From NCBI GenBank assembly GCA_963778025.1, contig CAVZTA010000011.1:62001-126000 (forward strand): DNA of 64,000 nt, written 5' to 3'. Position 1 is the stretch's first letter. Every line of letters begins with the position of its first letter. This DNA comes from CAVZTA01 sp963778025. Lineage in GTDB: Bacteria > Chloroflexota > Limnocylindria > Limnocylindrales > CSP1-4. The position numbers and the translations under genes were made by a program. Shown piece by piece: positions 9,300 through 18,638 of this stretch. Below the pieces are notes generated by a model. The model did no database searches. It was given only the letters and a program-made list of their open reading frames with translations, and had not been told where the DNA came from.

Positions 9300-10058
9300 A
9301 TGGGGTCCGGGCCGCCGCTCGTGCTCGTCCACGGCACGACGGCCGATCACACGGCGTGGCGCACGGTCGCGCCACTCCTGGCTCGGTCGCACACGCTGCA
9401 CGCCATCGACCGTCGCGGGCGGGGAGCGTCCGGGGATGGTCCGTCGTCAGCCGCCGATGGCTACTCGCTCGACCTGGAGTACGCGGATCTCGCGGCGGTC
9501 GTCGACGCGCTCGCCACGGAGACCGGCTCGCCGGTCGATGTGGTCGGCCACTCGTACGGTGGCCGATGCGGGCTGGGGGCGGCTGAGCTGACGCGGAACC
9601 TGCGGCGGCTCGTGTGCTACGAGGGTGCGCCGGCGCCGCGCGGCCAGCGCTTCGAGCGTGACGAGCTGGTCGCGGAGCTCGTTCGGCTGCTGGAGGCGGG
9701 CGATGCCGATGCCGTCATGGAGACGTTCATGCGCCGGGTGGTGGGCATGGACGACGCGGCGATCGCCGCGTACCGCGCCAACCCGATCTGGCCCGCCCGG
9801 GTCGCGGCGGCCCACACCGTCCCGCGCGAGCTCGTCGCCGCACGAGTGGACCCACCCGAGCGCTTCGCCGGCCTCGCGACGCCGGTCCTCCTCGTCGCCG
9901 GCACCGCGAGCCCGCCGGTGTTCCGGGCGGGGGCCGCCGAGCTGGCCGGGCTGCTCGCCGATGCCCACCTCGTGACGATCGACGGCGCCGCCCACGCGGC
10001 GCACCACACGCATCCCGAAGCCTTCGTGGAGGCGGTCGAGGCCTTCCTGCGCGACTGA
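9300..10058 (+). CDS. Alpha/beta-fold hydrolase (N-terminus probably frameshifted)
   Basis: Alpha/beta hydrolase of unknown substrate. It shows the oxyanion region PPLVLVHGTTADHTAW, the nucleophile elbow DVVGHSYGGRCG (Ser), and a C-terminal acid/His pair ending DGAAHAAHHTHPEAF. From ATG 9300 it has 252 residues, but the conserved strand before the HG motif is missing. If one extra C near 9284 is removed, the reading extends upstream to GTG 9224 and gives the familiar GGVPIAVFSMGSGPP beginning. That start lies 10 bases after pgl, so it may belong to the same operon. Confidence 0.82.
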   Translation: MGSGPPLVLVHGTTADHTAWRTVAPLLARSHTLHAIDRRGRGASGDGPSSAADGYSLDLEYADLAAVVDALATETGSPVDVVGHSYGGRCGLGAAELTRNLRRLVCYEGAPAPRGQRFERDELVAELVRLLEAGDADAVMETFMRRVVGMDDAAIAAYRANPIWPARVAAAHTVPRELVAARVDPPERFAGLATPVLLVAGTASPPVFRAGAAELAGLLADAHLVTIDGAAHAAHHTHPEAFVEAVEAFLRD

Positions 10059-10097
10059 CATCGCACGAGGACCTCGGCCGATGCGACACTCGCGGCC

Positions 10098-10358
10098 ATG
10101 GACATGAACATCGTCGGCTGGATCGTCATCGGGTTCCTCGCGGGCTCGATCAGTGGCTGGTTCGTCAGCTCTCGGACACCGCAGGGCTGCATCGCCACGA
10201 TCGTGGTCGGCATCGTGGGCGCGCTGATCGGCGGCTGGCTCAGCACCGCGCTTGGCCTGGGCCAGGTCCAGGGGTTCATCGGCGCCCTGGTCTTCGCCAC
10301 GGTCGGCGCGATCCTCGTGCGGCTCGTGCTGCAGGCGCTCGAGCGCGGACGGCGCTGA
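10098..10358 (+). CDS. GlsB/YeaQ/YmgE family stress-response membrane protein
   Basis: Small inner-membrane protein of 86 residues with three predicted membrane segments (GWIVIGFLAGSISGWFV, CIATIVVGIVGALIGGWL and GFIGALVFATVGAILVRLVL) and the Gly-rich pattern of the transglycosylase-associated family. Its molecular role is not established. A GACACT hexamer 7 bases before ATG 10098 resembles the leaderless -10 seen elsewhere but has a mismatched first base. Confidence 0.85.
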   Translation: MDMNIVGWIVIGFLAGSISGWFVSSRTPQGCIATIVVGIVGALIGGWLSTALGLGQVQGFIGALVFATVGAILVRLVLQALERGRR

Positions 10359-10384
10359 CGGACTCGCGTCCCACGCTCCGCGGC

Positions 10385-10390
10385 TACGAT
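10385..10390 (+). promoter_or_regulatory. -10 element TACGAT, leaderless promoter of citrate synthase
   Basis: TACGAT is followed by 7 bases and ATG 10398. No Shine-Dalgarno sequence precedes the start, consistent with a leaderless mRNA. Confidence 0.55.
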
Positions 10391-10397
10391 TGAGCCC

Positions 10398-11510
10398 ATG
10401 ACTGCACCGGCCACCGCGCCCGACACCCGCCCCTATTCGCCGGGCCTCGAGGGCGTCGTTGCCGCCGAGAGCGCCCTCGGTCTCGTCGACGGCGCGAACG
10501 GCCGGCTGCTCTACCGCGGCTACGCCATCGGCGACCTCGTCGAGCACGGGACCTATCCGGCGATCGCGAACCTGCTCTGGACGGGCGAGTGGGATCCGGC
10601 GGCTCGCCTGCCCACGGCGGCCGTGCCGGAACCGGTGCTCACCGCCTTGCGCGCGCTGGGTCCGGATGCCAAGCCGATGGACGCGCTGCGCACCGCGGTC
10701 TCGGTGTGGGGCGCGACCACGACGCTCGAGTGGCCGCCGACGGTCGACGACGCGCGCCGGCTCACTGCCTTCTCGCCGTCGGCGCTCGCCGCGTATGCGC
10801 GCATCCGGGCGGGCAAGGAGCCCGTCGACCCCGACCCGTCGCTCGACCTCGTGCCGGGCTTCCTGTACCAGCTCAACGGCGAGCGCGCGGACGACGCGAC
10901 GGCCCGGGCGCTCGACGCGTACTTCATCGTCGGCGCCGAGCACGGGCTCAACGCGTCCACCTTCGCTGCGCGCGTCATCACCGCGACGCGGTCCGACATG
11001 GCGTCCGCGGTGTGCGGCGCGATCGGCGCGCTCAAGGGGCCGCTCCATGGCGGTGCCCCGAGCGAGGTCGTCGAGCAGATCCATGAGATGGGCACGCCCG
11101 AGAAGGCCGAGGCGTGGATGCGCGATGCCATCGCGCGGGGCGAGCGGCTGATGGGCTTCGGCCATCGCGTGTACCGCGCGTACGACCCGCGAGCCGCGGC
11201 GCTGCGCAAGGTCGCGGAGTCGATGGAGCACAAGCCGGACTGGCTGGAGACGGCGATCGCCATCGAGGACGTCGCGCTCAAGGTCCTCGCCGAGAAGAGC
11301 CCCGACCGCGCCCTCAAGACCAACGTCGAGTACTACGCGGCACCGGTGCTGATGGGCGTCGGGCTCACGCCGGACCTCTTCCCGGCGACGTTCGCCCTTG
11401 CCCGCCACGCGGGCTGGACGGCCCACGTCATCGAGCAGGCCGCAGCCAACCGGCTGATCCGCCCCGACATGCGCTACACCGGCGAGGCCGAGCGGCCGCT
11501 CCCCCGCTAG
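10398..11510 (+). CDS. gltA: Citrate synthase family protein
   Basis: Condenses acetyl-CoA with oxaloacetate; a 2-methylcitrate synthase role cannot be excluded. It has 370 residues, the compact Gram-positive-type length. Conserved blocks include GRLLYRGYAIGDL, AEHGLNASTFAARV (His), KGPLHGGAPSEV, LMGFGHRVYRAYDPR (catalytic His) and TNVEYYAAPVLMGVGL. Its stop shares the CTAG tetramer with the stop of the convergent response regulator. No other TCA gene is adjacent. Confidence 0.93.
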   Translation: MTAPATAPDTRPYSPGLEGVVAAESALGLVDGANGRLLYRGYAIGDLVEHGTYPAIANLLWTGEWDPAARLPTAAVPEPVLTALRALGPDAKPMDALRTAVSVWGATTTLEWPPTVDDARRLTAFSPSALAAYARIRAGKEPVDPDPSLDLVPGFLYQLNGERADDATARALDAYFIVGAEHGLNASTFAARVITATRSDMASAVCGAIGALKGPLHGGAPSEVVEQIHEMGTPEKAEAWMRDAIARGERLMGFGHRVYRAYDPRAAALRKVAESMEHKPDWLETAIAIEDVALKVLAEKSPDRALKTNVEYYAAPVLMGVGLTPDLFPATFALARHAGWTAHVIEQAAANRLIRPDMRYTGEAERPLPR

Positions 11511-12226
11511 TCACGCGGGGACGCTGCCACCTCGGCGCCCGCGCGCACGAGCCCCGATTCGTAGGCCAGGACCACCGCCTGCGCCCGGTTCCGCAGGTCC
11601 AGCTTGGCGAGGATCGCGCCGACGTGTGTCTTCGCGGTGGCCTCGCTGACGACCAGCGTGTCCGCGACCTCCGCGTTGCTCATGCCCCGCGCCACGAGCC
11701 GCAGGACCTCGGTCTCGCGCGGGGTCAGCGTCGCCAGCGCCCCGATCGAGCCGGCGGGAGGCGCCGGCGGGCGTGCGTACCGCTCGATAAGGCGGCGCGT
11801 GATCGATGGCGCGAGGAGCGCATCGCCCAGCGCGACGGTCCGGACCGCGACCACGAGCTGCTCCGGCGAGACGTCCTTCAGCAGGAATCCCGACGCGCCC
11901 GAGCGAAGCGCCGCGTAGACGTACTCGTCGAGATCGAAGGTCGTGAGGATGAGGACACGGGGGGTCGGCGCGCCCGCGATGCCATCGCCCGCCGGCTCGA
12001 GCAGGCGGCGGGTCGCCTCCAACCCGTCGAGGCCGGGCATGCGGATGTCCATCAGCACGACGTCGGGCCGGAACCGCCTCGCGAGCCGGACCGCAGCCTC
12101 ACCATCGGGCGCGTCCGCGACGACCTCGATCCCGGGCTGGGCCTCGAGGATGAGCCGGAAGCCCGCCCGGACGAGCGCCTGGTCGTCGGCGATGAGGACC
12201 CGCAGCGGCAGGGCGGGCGCGGTCAT
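11507..12226 (-). CDS. NarL/FixJ-type response regulator
   Basis: DNA-binding response regulator of 239 residues. The receiver domain starts VLIADDQALVRAGF with Asp14/Asp15 and has the phospho-acceptor Asp60 in PDVVLMDIRMPGLDG and Lys in SGFLLKDVSPEQL. The C-terminal LuxR helix-turn-helix is LTPRETEVLRLVARGMSNAE with SEATAKTHVGAIL. ATG 12226 overlaps the kinase stop (ATGA). It probably controls the adjacent divergent ABC exporter genes, the usual arrangement for this class (inference). Confidence 0.93.
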   Translation of the reverse strand: MTAPALPLRVLIADDQALVRAGFRLILEAQPGIEVVADAPDGEAAVRLARRFRPDVVLMDIRMPGLDGLEATRRLLEPAGDGIAGAPTPRVLILTTFDLDEYVYAALRSGASGFLLKDVSPEQLVVAVRTVALGDALLAPSITRRLIERYARPPAPPAGSIGALATLTPRETEVLRLVARGMSNAEVADTLVVSEATAKTHVGAILAKLDLRNRAQAVVLAYESGLVRAGAEVAASPRD

Positions 12227-13380
12227 CCGGCCTCCGACGGCGGGGGCGGCGACAGCGGCAGCCACGCCCGGACCGCGTAGCCGCCGCCGACGCGCGGCCC
12301 GGCCTCGACGCGCCCGCCCACGAGCGACGCCCGGTCGCGCATGCCGACCAGCCCGCGCCCCGCGCCCTCGCTCGGGGACGCGGCAGCCTCCGGCCCGTCA
12401 TCGAGGATCTCCAGGCGGAGTTGCTCGGGTTCCCACGACAGCCGCACGAGCGTGGCCGCATGGCGGGCGTACCGGAGTGCGTTGGTCAGCGCCTCCTGGA
12501 CGATGCGATAGACCGTCACGTCGAGGGATGCCGGGACCGGGACCGGCTCGCCGTCCACCTCGAGCGAGGCCGGCAGACCAGCCTCCCGGACGCGCTCCAC
12601 GAGGCTGTCCAGCGCGCCGATCCCCGGCTGCGGCGCGAGGCCGCCCGCCTCGTCATCGGCTAGCGCGCCCAGGAACCGGCGCAGCTCCGTCATCGCCTCG
12701 CGTCCGGTCGCCTCGACGGCGAGGAGCGAGGTCTCCGCCTCGTCCGGTGAGGAGCGCAGCACCTGCCGCGCCGCGCCGGCCTGGATGATCATCACGCTGA
12801 CCGCGTGCGCGACGACGTCGTGGAGCTCGCGCGCCATATGCCGGCGCTCCTCGGCTGCCGCCGCGCGCACTCGCTCCTCCTGCTCGCGCAGCGAGCGCTC
12901 GACCGCCGCGGCCCGCTCCAGCGCATCGAGCCGGCGCATCCGCAGGATGTCCCCGGCCAGCCACGACGGCAGCAGGATCACGAACGGCAGGACGATCGAC
13001 TCAAACCCGTCGGCGCCGAGCGCGAGCAGGCCGACCACGAGGCAGGACGCGACCGCGACGACGATGACGGCGTTGCGCGTCCGCTCGCCGGTCGTCGGAC
13101 CGGGGGCCGAACCCAGCGTCGCGCTCGCCAGCGCGACGCTCAGGATCTGAACGACGGGGCTGGGCGAAGCCGCCGCCGTGAGCAGTGTCCCCGCCGACAC
13201 GACGAGCAGGACCACGAGCGGCATGGACCGTCGCACGAGGAGCGGCAGCACGACGAGAAGCAGCGTCGGGAGGGGCGACCGACCGCGTTCGCCGTCGTTG
13301 ATCAGGACGGCGAGGATCGCGAGCGCGACCACGGGCACGACGTCGAGCGCGAGCAGTCGCCAGGTCGTGCGGACGGCCAT
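12223..13380 (-). CDS. Sensor histidine kinase, DesK/NarX-like (HisKA_3)
   Basis: Membrane sensor kinase of 385 residues. It has four or five N-terminal membrane segments (residues ~1-145), a short coiled coil, the dimerisation/phosphorylation motif RELHDVVAHAVSVM with phospho-His at residue 187, and a HATPase domain with EALTNALRYARHA, LEILDDG and GRGLVGMRDRASLVGG. There is no extracytoplasmic sensor loop of note, so it likely senses membrane or cell-envelope state. ATG 13380 is preceded by TACAGT at a 6-base distance. Confidence 0.93.
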   Translation of the reverse strand: MAVRTTWRLLALDVVPVVALAILAVLINDGERGRSPLPTLLLVVLPLLVRRSMPLVVLLVVSAGTLLTAAASPSPVVQILSVALASATLGSAPGPTTGERTRNAVIVVAVASCLVVGLLALGADGFESIVLPFVILLPSWLAGDILRMRRLDALERAAAVERSLREQEERVRAAAAEERRHMARELHDVVAHAVSVMIIQAGAARQVLRSSPDEAETSLLAVEATGREAMTELRRFLGALADDEAGGLAPQPGIGALDSLVERVREAGLPASLEVDGEPVPVPASLDVTVYRIVQEALTNALRYARHAATLVRLSWEPEQLRLEILDDGPEAAASPSEGAGRGLVGMRDRASLVGGRVEAGPRVGGGYAVRAWLPLSPPPPSEAG

Positions 13381-13386
13381 GGCGGG

Positions 13387-13392
13387 ACTGTA
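13387..13392 (-). promoter_or_regulatory. -10 element TACAGT, leaderless promoter of the kinase-regulator pair
   Basis: On the minus strand TACAGT is separated by 6 bases from ATG 13380. It would drive the histidine kinase and the overlapping response regulator. Confidence 0.55.
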
Positions 13393-13584
13393 ATGGGTCT
13401 CCTCGCGTGGGGCCTCCGTCGCGCGGACGAGACCACATCCGCCGAAGGGATGAGCCCGAGCCGCGGTCCGCCGGCGGGATGACCCGGGTCCGGCCTCCCG
13501 GCCGACGACGCCCCACGCGGCGACCCCGACCCTCGCGGCAGGTCCGTCTCGAACCGCCGATCCGTCGATCCGCAGGAGGCCGCG

Positions 13585-14271
13585 ATGAGCTCACTGATCC
13601 AGCTCCATGGGGTGACCAAGCGCTACGACGGCGCCGACCGGCCCGCCATCGCCGCGATCGACCTCGAGGTCGAAGCCGGTCGGATCACCGCGATCATGGG
13701 TCCATCCGGCGGTGGCAAGTCCACGTTGCTCAACCTCGTCGGCGGTCTCGATCGACCCACCGGCGGCGAGGTCGTCGTCGACGGCGTCCGCGTCGACCGC
13801 CTGAGCGAGACCGCCGCGGCACGCTTCCGGCGGACGAAGGTCGGCTTCGTCTTCCAGTTCTTCCACCTGCTCGACGACCTGACCGTGGCCCAGAACGTCG
13901 CCGTCGCCGCGATGCTCGCCGGCGCGACGGACAGCCCGCAACGGGTGACCGACCTGCTCGCCCAGCTGGGGCTGGGTCACCGCGCGGATGACTATCCCGC
14001 GCGGCTCAGCGGCGGTGAGCGGCAGCGCGTGGCGCTTGCGCGGGCGATCGTGAACCAGCCGGCGGTGCTCCTCGCGGACGAGCCGACCGGCGCGCTCGAC
14101 CGCCGCAACGGCGAGACCGCACTGGCGATCCTCGAGGACCTCAATCGCCGCGGGCAGACGATCCTGCTCGTCACCCACGACGAGCGACTCGCACAGGCGA
14201 TCGCGCATCGCATCGTCCACCTCGTCGACGGGTCGATCGCCGACGACCAGCCGATCCGGCGGGTCGCGTGA
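13585..14271 (+). CDS. ABC transporter ATP-binding protein (MacB/LolD-like)
   Basis: ATPase of 228 residues powering the adjacent FtsX-type permease. It shows Walker A GPSGGGKST, Q-loop FVFQFFHLLDDLT, signature LSGGERQRVALARA, Walker B AVLLADEPTGALD and the H-loop LLVTHD. AGGAGG at 13574-13579 positions ATG 13585. Its TGA overlaps the permease ATG by one base. Adjacent to a divergent two-component system, it resembles peptide- or antibiotic-stress exporters (inference). Confidence 0.95.
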   Translation: MSSLIQLHGVTKRYDGADRPAIAAIDLEVEAGRITAIMGPSGGGKSTLLNLVGGLDRPTGGEVVVDGVRVDRLSETAAARFRRTKVGFVFQFFHLLDDLTVAQNVAVAAMLAGATDSPQRVTDLLAQLGLGHRADDYPARLSGGERQRVALARAIVNQPAVLLADEPTGALDRRNGETALAILEDLNRRGQTILLVTHDERLAQAIAHRIVHLVDGSIADDQPIRRVA

Positions 14272-16680
14272 TGGGTGCCGTCCGGGCGAAGACGCTCGCC
14301 GACCTCCGCCGGCGCCGAACGCAGACGATCGCGCTAGCCGTCGTGCTCCTGCTGGCGAGCGGCGCCGCGACGCTGGCGCTGGGCATCCTCGTCGCGTCGC
14401 AGGAGCCGTTCGACCGCGCCTTCGCCGCCGCGAACGGCGCCCACCTCGTCGTCGACTATCGCGGATCGGTGGGTGACGCGGAGCTGGCCGCGACGACGGC
14501 GGCCACCGGCGTGACCGCCACCGCGGGTCCATGGCCGGTCGCCCAGGTCGCCCTGGTCCATCCCAAGGGCGGCTTGGTGACCGACCAGGTCATGGCCGGA
14601 CGGGCGACACCGGATGCGCCGGTCGACCGGGTGACCGTCGTCGCCGGTCGCTGGTGGCGCGCTCCCGGCGAGCTCGTGATCGACCAGGAGGCCGCACTGG
14701 AGCTGGGACTCGAGCTGGGCCAGACCGTCCGCGTCGCGCGGCAACCGGACCGCCCGACCGATGAGGGGGCCGTCAGGGGCGGCCCGATCGCCGTCGTGCC
14801 TGGCAAGGAGGGGCCGCCGCCTGCGGATGTCGCGGTGACGGCGACCATCGTCGGCGTCGCCCGCTCCGTCAGCACGCCGAACGTGGCGGGCTGGATGAGC
14901 CCCGGCGACCTCGCGACGGTCGTCGGCAGCGAGGCCCTCGACCGGCAGGTCCTCTACCGCATCGACCCGTCGGCGACCGATGCGGAGCTGGGCGCGGCGC
15001 TGCGATCCATCACCGCGGATCTCCCACCCGATGCCGTCTCCAGCAGCCACACCTACCTCGAGGCGAAGGCTGGCGTGAGCGACACCGCCAAGCTCTACGT
15101 GCCGGTGCTGCTCGCCTTCGCGGTCTTCGCGCTGCTCGCCGCCGCGTTCACCATCGCCAACGTCGTCAGCGGCATCGTGTTGACCGGGTGGCGCGACATC
15201 GGGGTCCTCAAGGCGGTCGGCTTCACGCCCGGCCAGGTGAGCGCCACGCTCCTCGGCCAGATCCTCGCGCCGGTCGCGATCGGCACCCTCCTGGGGGTCG
15301 TCATCGGCACGGTCGCGAGCCAGCCGACCATCGAGCGGACGACCCAGTCGTTCGGTCTGCCGCCGGCGTTCACGATCGCACCGTCGGTGCTGGTCGGCGT
15401 GCCCGTCGCCTGCCTGCTCATCGCAGTCATCGCCGCGCTGATCCCGGCCATCCGTGCGGGGCGCCTCAGCGCGGTGGCCGCGATGACCCGCGGGACGATG
15501 CCCGCCACCGATCGTGCGGCCGGGCGGGTCCGACGGAGCGGCTTGCGACTACCCATCCCGTTGCCCGTCCGGCTGGGCCTCACCAGTGGCATCGCCCACC
15601 CCGGGCGCGCGCTGATGACGCTCGGCGCGCTCGTCGTGGGCGTGGCGGCGGTGACATTCGCCCTCGGGCTCGACTGGTCGCTGATCCGGATCGTGCAGCA
15701 GCTCGACCGCGACGCGGCCAGCCCGGTCCGCGCCCAGCTCGTTCGACCGGAGCGTGCTCCGGAGGTCGCCGCGACCATCGCCGCGACGCCCGCCGTCGAG
15801 CGCTCGGTCGCATCCACCAGTCGCGAGGTCAGCGTGGCGGGACTCGGGACCGTGCCGTTCGTCGCCTACGACGGCGATGCGACGTGGATCGGCTACGAGC
15901 TGATCCATGGCCGGTTCTTCGCCGGACCAGGCGAGGTTGTCGCCGGCTCGGCGTTCTTCCGCCACACCGGTCTGCATATCGGCGACCAGGTCACGCTCTC
16001 CTCGGCAGGTCGCCAGATGCACCGTCCGGCTGGTCGGCGAGATCTTCGACACCGGCAACAGCTCCGACGTGCCCATCGTGCTGCGCGGCGCCTGGGCGGA
16101 TCTCGTCGTCCTCGATCCGTCCGCGGCGCCGGACCAGTGGGAGATCAGGCCGGTCCCGGGGGTCGATCTCCGGACGTTGACCCGTGACCTCGAGACGGCG
16201 ACGGATGGGGCGCTCTCCGCCTACAGCCGCGAGGACACGGCCTCCGATGAGGAGTTCATCCTGTTCCTCTCTGTCGTCGCCACGATGGGCATCGTGCTCG
16301 TCGCCATCTCCCTCGGCGGGGTGTTCAACACGGTCCTCCTGGAGACCCGGCAGCGCACGCGCGAGCTCGCGGTGCTGAAGGCGGTCGGCATGACCCCGCG
16401 TCAGGTCGTCGTGCTCGTGCTGTGCTCGGTCGGGCCCCTGGCGCTGGTGGCCGGGTTGCTCGGCGTGCCGCTGGGCCTGCTGAGCCAGCGTGCGGTGCTC
16501 GGCTATATGGGCGATACGTTCGCGAACACGGCGATCCCCGACAGCGCATTCGACGTGTTCCCGCCGCTGCTGCTCCTGGCCCTCGCCTGCTCGGGCCTCG
16601 CGATCGCGGTCGCCGGCGCGTACCTGCCGGCGCAGCGGGCGGCCCGAGCCCGGATCGCCCCGGTGCTGCTCGCCGAGTGA
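14271..16680 (+). CDS. FtsX-like ABC permease (frameshifted)
   Basis: Large permease with a membrane anchor near residues 18-38, an extracytoplasmic domain, and two FtsX cores. The first membrane block starts near residue 277 (PVLLAFAVFALLAAAFTIAN, then DIGVLKAVGFTPGQV). The second is near residue 661 onward (ELAVLKAVGMTPRQVVVLVL) and lies in another frame. One extra base near 16020 causes the break; corrected length is about 802 residues. The repeated LKAVGxTPxQV cytoplasmic element is typical of the family. Transported substrate unknown. Confidence 0.88.
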
Positions 16681-16829
16681 GCTCCCGGCCGCGAGGCCAC
16701 GTATCCGACGCACCTTCTCGGATCTGGTCGCATGCGTCGAACCCCCACGGGCGCCGGGAGGCTCGGAGGCGGATCCCGTTCGCAAATGCCGAGTACGGTG
16801 CCCGACCGCGACTTCCGGCTCCTGCACCC

Positions 16830-16891
16830 TTGACAAACCCCGCGCCGCGTGGTTCTATCGTCGCACGATATATCGATGAGACGTTATATCG
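16830..16891 (+). promoter_or_regulatory. sodC promoter with inverted-repeat operator
   Basis: TTGACA at 16830-16835 and TTCTAT at 16853-16858 with 17-base spacing make a plausible sigma-70 promoter. Just downstream, CGATATA (16866-16872) and TATATCG (16885-16891) form an inverted repeat with a 12-base spacer, placed to block elongation or initiation. The TATCG half-site recurs in the padR operator, suggesting PadR control of sodC (inference). Confidence 0.5.
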
Positions 16892-16910
16892 ACAGACGAA
16901 GGAGGGCGCC

Positions 16911-17456
16911 ATGCGTCGTTGGATCCCGGCGATCGCCGGACTCCTCATCCTGCCCGCCGCCACCGTGGTGGTCGCAGGCCAACCGGCGCTGCACGCGAGC
17001 GTCACGTTCGTCGACGCGAGCGGCGCGACCGTCGGCTGGGGCAAGCTCGTCGAGGACGGCGCCGGACGCGTCCACGTCAACGTCCACGTCGACGGTGTCG
17101 CTCCCGGCCGCCATGGCATCCACATCCATGCGGTCGGCGCCTGCGGCCCGACGTTCGCCGCCGCCGGCGGCCACTACAACCCGTTCACGCGGGAGCACGG
17201 TCTCGACAACGCGAACGGCCCGCATGCCGGCGACCTGCCGAACCTCGAGGTCAACACGGCCGGCATCGGCCACCTCGACGCAACGACCGACCGCGTGACC
17301 CTGAGCGGCGGCGGCGCCACGCTCTTCGACCACGACGGGAGTGCGTTCATCATCCACGCCAACGAGGACGACCAGGTCACGAACGCCACGAACGGCAACA
17401 GCGGCGCCCGGATCGCGTGCGGCGTGATCGAGCTCGCCAAGCCGACGCCCGGCTGA
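16911..17456 (+). CDS. sodC: Secreted Cu/Zn superoxide dismutase
   Basis: Dismutates superoxide outside the cytoplasm. It has 181 residues with an N-terminal signal peptide (basic start, hydrophobic residues 6-22, A-x-A-like end). Metal ligands are visible: His71 and His73 (HGIHIH), bridging His88 (GGHYNP), His96, His105 and Asp108 (HAGDLPN), and His149 (IIHANEDD). Cys78 and Cys170 form the conserved disulfide. GGAGG at 16901-16905 fixes ATG 16911. The upstream palindromes and the following padR suggest a regulated oxidative-stress gene. Confidence 0.93.
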   Translation: MRRWIPAIAGLLILPAATVVVAGQPALHASVTFVDASGATVGWGKLVEDGAGRVHVNVHVDGVAPGRHGIHIHAVGACGPTFAAAGGHYNPFTREHGLDNANGPHAGDLPNLEVNTAGIGHLDATTDRVTLSGGGATLFDHDGSAFIIHANEDDQVTNATNGNSGARIACGVIELAKPTPG

Positions 17457-17469
17457 CGCACGCCGACCC

Positions 17470-17508
17470 TTGACCCGCCGGACGCTGGATGTATCGTAAG
17501 CCGATACA
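17470..17508 (+). promoter_or_regulatory. padR promoter with PadR-type operator
   Basis: TTGACC (17470-17475) and TATCGT (17492-17497) form a promoter with 16-base spacing. A perfect inverted repeat TGTATCG-TAAGC-CGATACA (17490-17508) overlays the -10, the classic geometry for autorepression by the PadR protein encoded next. Confidence 0.6.
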
Positions 17509-17534
17509 ACGGCGCCCGGCATACCAGGAGCAAG

Positions 17535-17858
17535 ATGTCCCCCACCGTCCCGGAGCTCGGCCGCTTCGCCGAGCCCGCCCTGCTCATCCTCGTCAGCCTG
17601 AGCGATGGCCCCAAACACGGCTACGCCATCATGACCGACGTGGAAGCAGGCACCGGCAAGCCCCTCGGACCCGGCACGCTGTACGCGGCGCTCGCGAGGC
17701 TCGAGGAGCGGGGGCTCATCGAAGCCCTGGCGCCCGTCGACCGGCGGCGGCCATACCGGCTGACCGCAGTGGGCTCGACGGTCCTGTCGGAGCAGCTGCA
17801 CCAGCTCTCGGACTTCGCCGAGCTCGGCCTTCGGCGGCTCGGCGAGACGCCCCGTTGA
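17535..17858 (+). CDS. PadR-family transcriptional regulator
   Basis: Winged-helix repressor of 107 residues. PadR features include PALLILVSLSDGPKHGYAIM at the N-terminus, LGPGTLYAALARLEERGLIE (recognition helix and wing) and RRRPYRLTAVGSTVL. AGGAG at 17527-17531 supports ATG 17535. It is followed within about 10 bases by membrane-protein genes, a common PadR arrangement. The upstream inverted repeat is a likely autoregulatory site. Confidence 0.9.
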   Translation: MSPTVPELGRFAEPALLILVSLSDGPKHGYAIMTDVEAGTGKPLGPGTLYAALARLEERGLIEALAPVDRRRPYRLTAVGSTVLSEQLHQLSDFAELGLRRLGETPR

Positions 17859-17868
17859 GGGGCGAGCC

Positions 17869-18638
17869 GTGATCGCGCTCCTGCTCCGGCTGTACCCCGC
17901 TGCCTGGCAGCGTCGGTACGGCGACGAGTTCGCCGCGGTGCTCGAGGAGCGACCGCTGGGCCCGTTCGACGTGGCCGACGTGCTGCTGGGGGCGCTCGAT
18001 GCGCACCTCCACCGGCGCGGTCTGTGGACCGAGTCGGGACCACGAAAGGCTCCTGCCATGACGCTTCGGATCGGCGGCCTGGCCGCCATCGTCTTCGGGC
18101 TCGTCTGGGCGGTCGGACTCGCCTGGGCAACGGCGAGCGAGCCGCGCGACGAGAATCTGCCCGGCTTCGCTCCTGATGGTCGTCGGCGAGGTCTGTCTGG
18201 TCCTCGCGGTGACCGGGTTGAGCGCCTTCCAGGCCCGCCACCATCGGCCGCCTCATCTGGGGCGTCGGTCATCCTGCCGGTCGCCGGCTGCGTGCTCGCG
18301 ATCGTCGGCGGCATCGGGATGCTGCAGAGCTCCGACGAAGGGCCGTTCTGGTTCGGCGACAGCGCCTGGGACGTCTGGATCCTCGGCATCCTGGGCATGC
18401 TCTGGGGGTCGATCCTGTTCGCGATCGCCACCTGGCGCACCAAGGCGCTCGACACCGCGGCCGGTCGCCCTCGTCGGTCTCGGTGCGCGTCGGGTGCTTC
18501 GTCTCGGCGATGCTGTCGCCGATCCCGCTCCTGATCGGCTTGGGCATCATGCTCGATCGGCTGGATCTGGCTGGGGATGGACGCGATCCGGCGCGATCGG
18601 GTGGTCCTCGCCCCGTCGTCCTGAGACGCGATCGATGA
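17869..18638 (+). CDS. Predicted membrane protein downstream of PadR (multiply frameshifted)
   Basis: Family not recognised. The start MIALLLRLYPAAWQRRYGDEF followed by FDVADVLLGALDAHLHRR is a recurrent N-terminus of PadR-linked membrane proteins. Hydrophobic segments follow: GGLAAIVFGLVWAVGLAWA, MVVGEVCLVLAVTGLSAF (second frame), VILPVAGCVLAIVGGIGML and WILGILGMLWGSILFAIATW (first frame), and VGCFVSAMLSPIPLLIGLGI (third frame). Three frame changes near 18170, 18255 and 18465 interrupt it; none introduces a large deletion. The stop overlaps the next ATG (ATGA). GTG 17869 is the presumed start. Confidence 0.6.
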
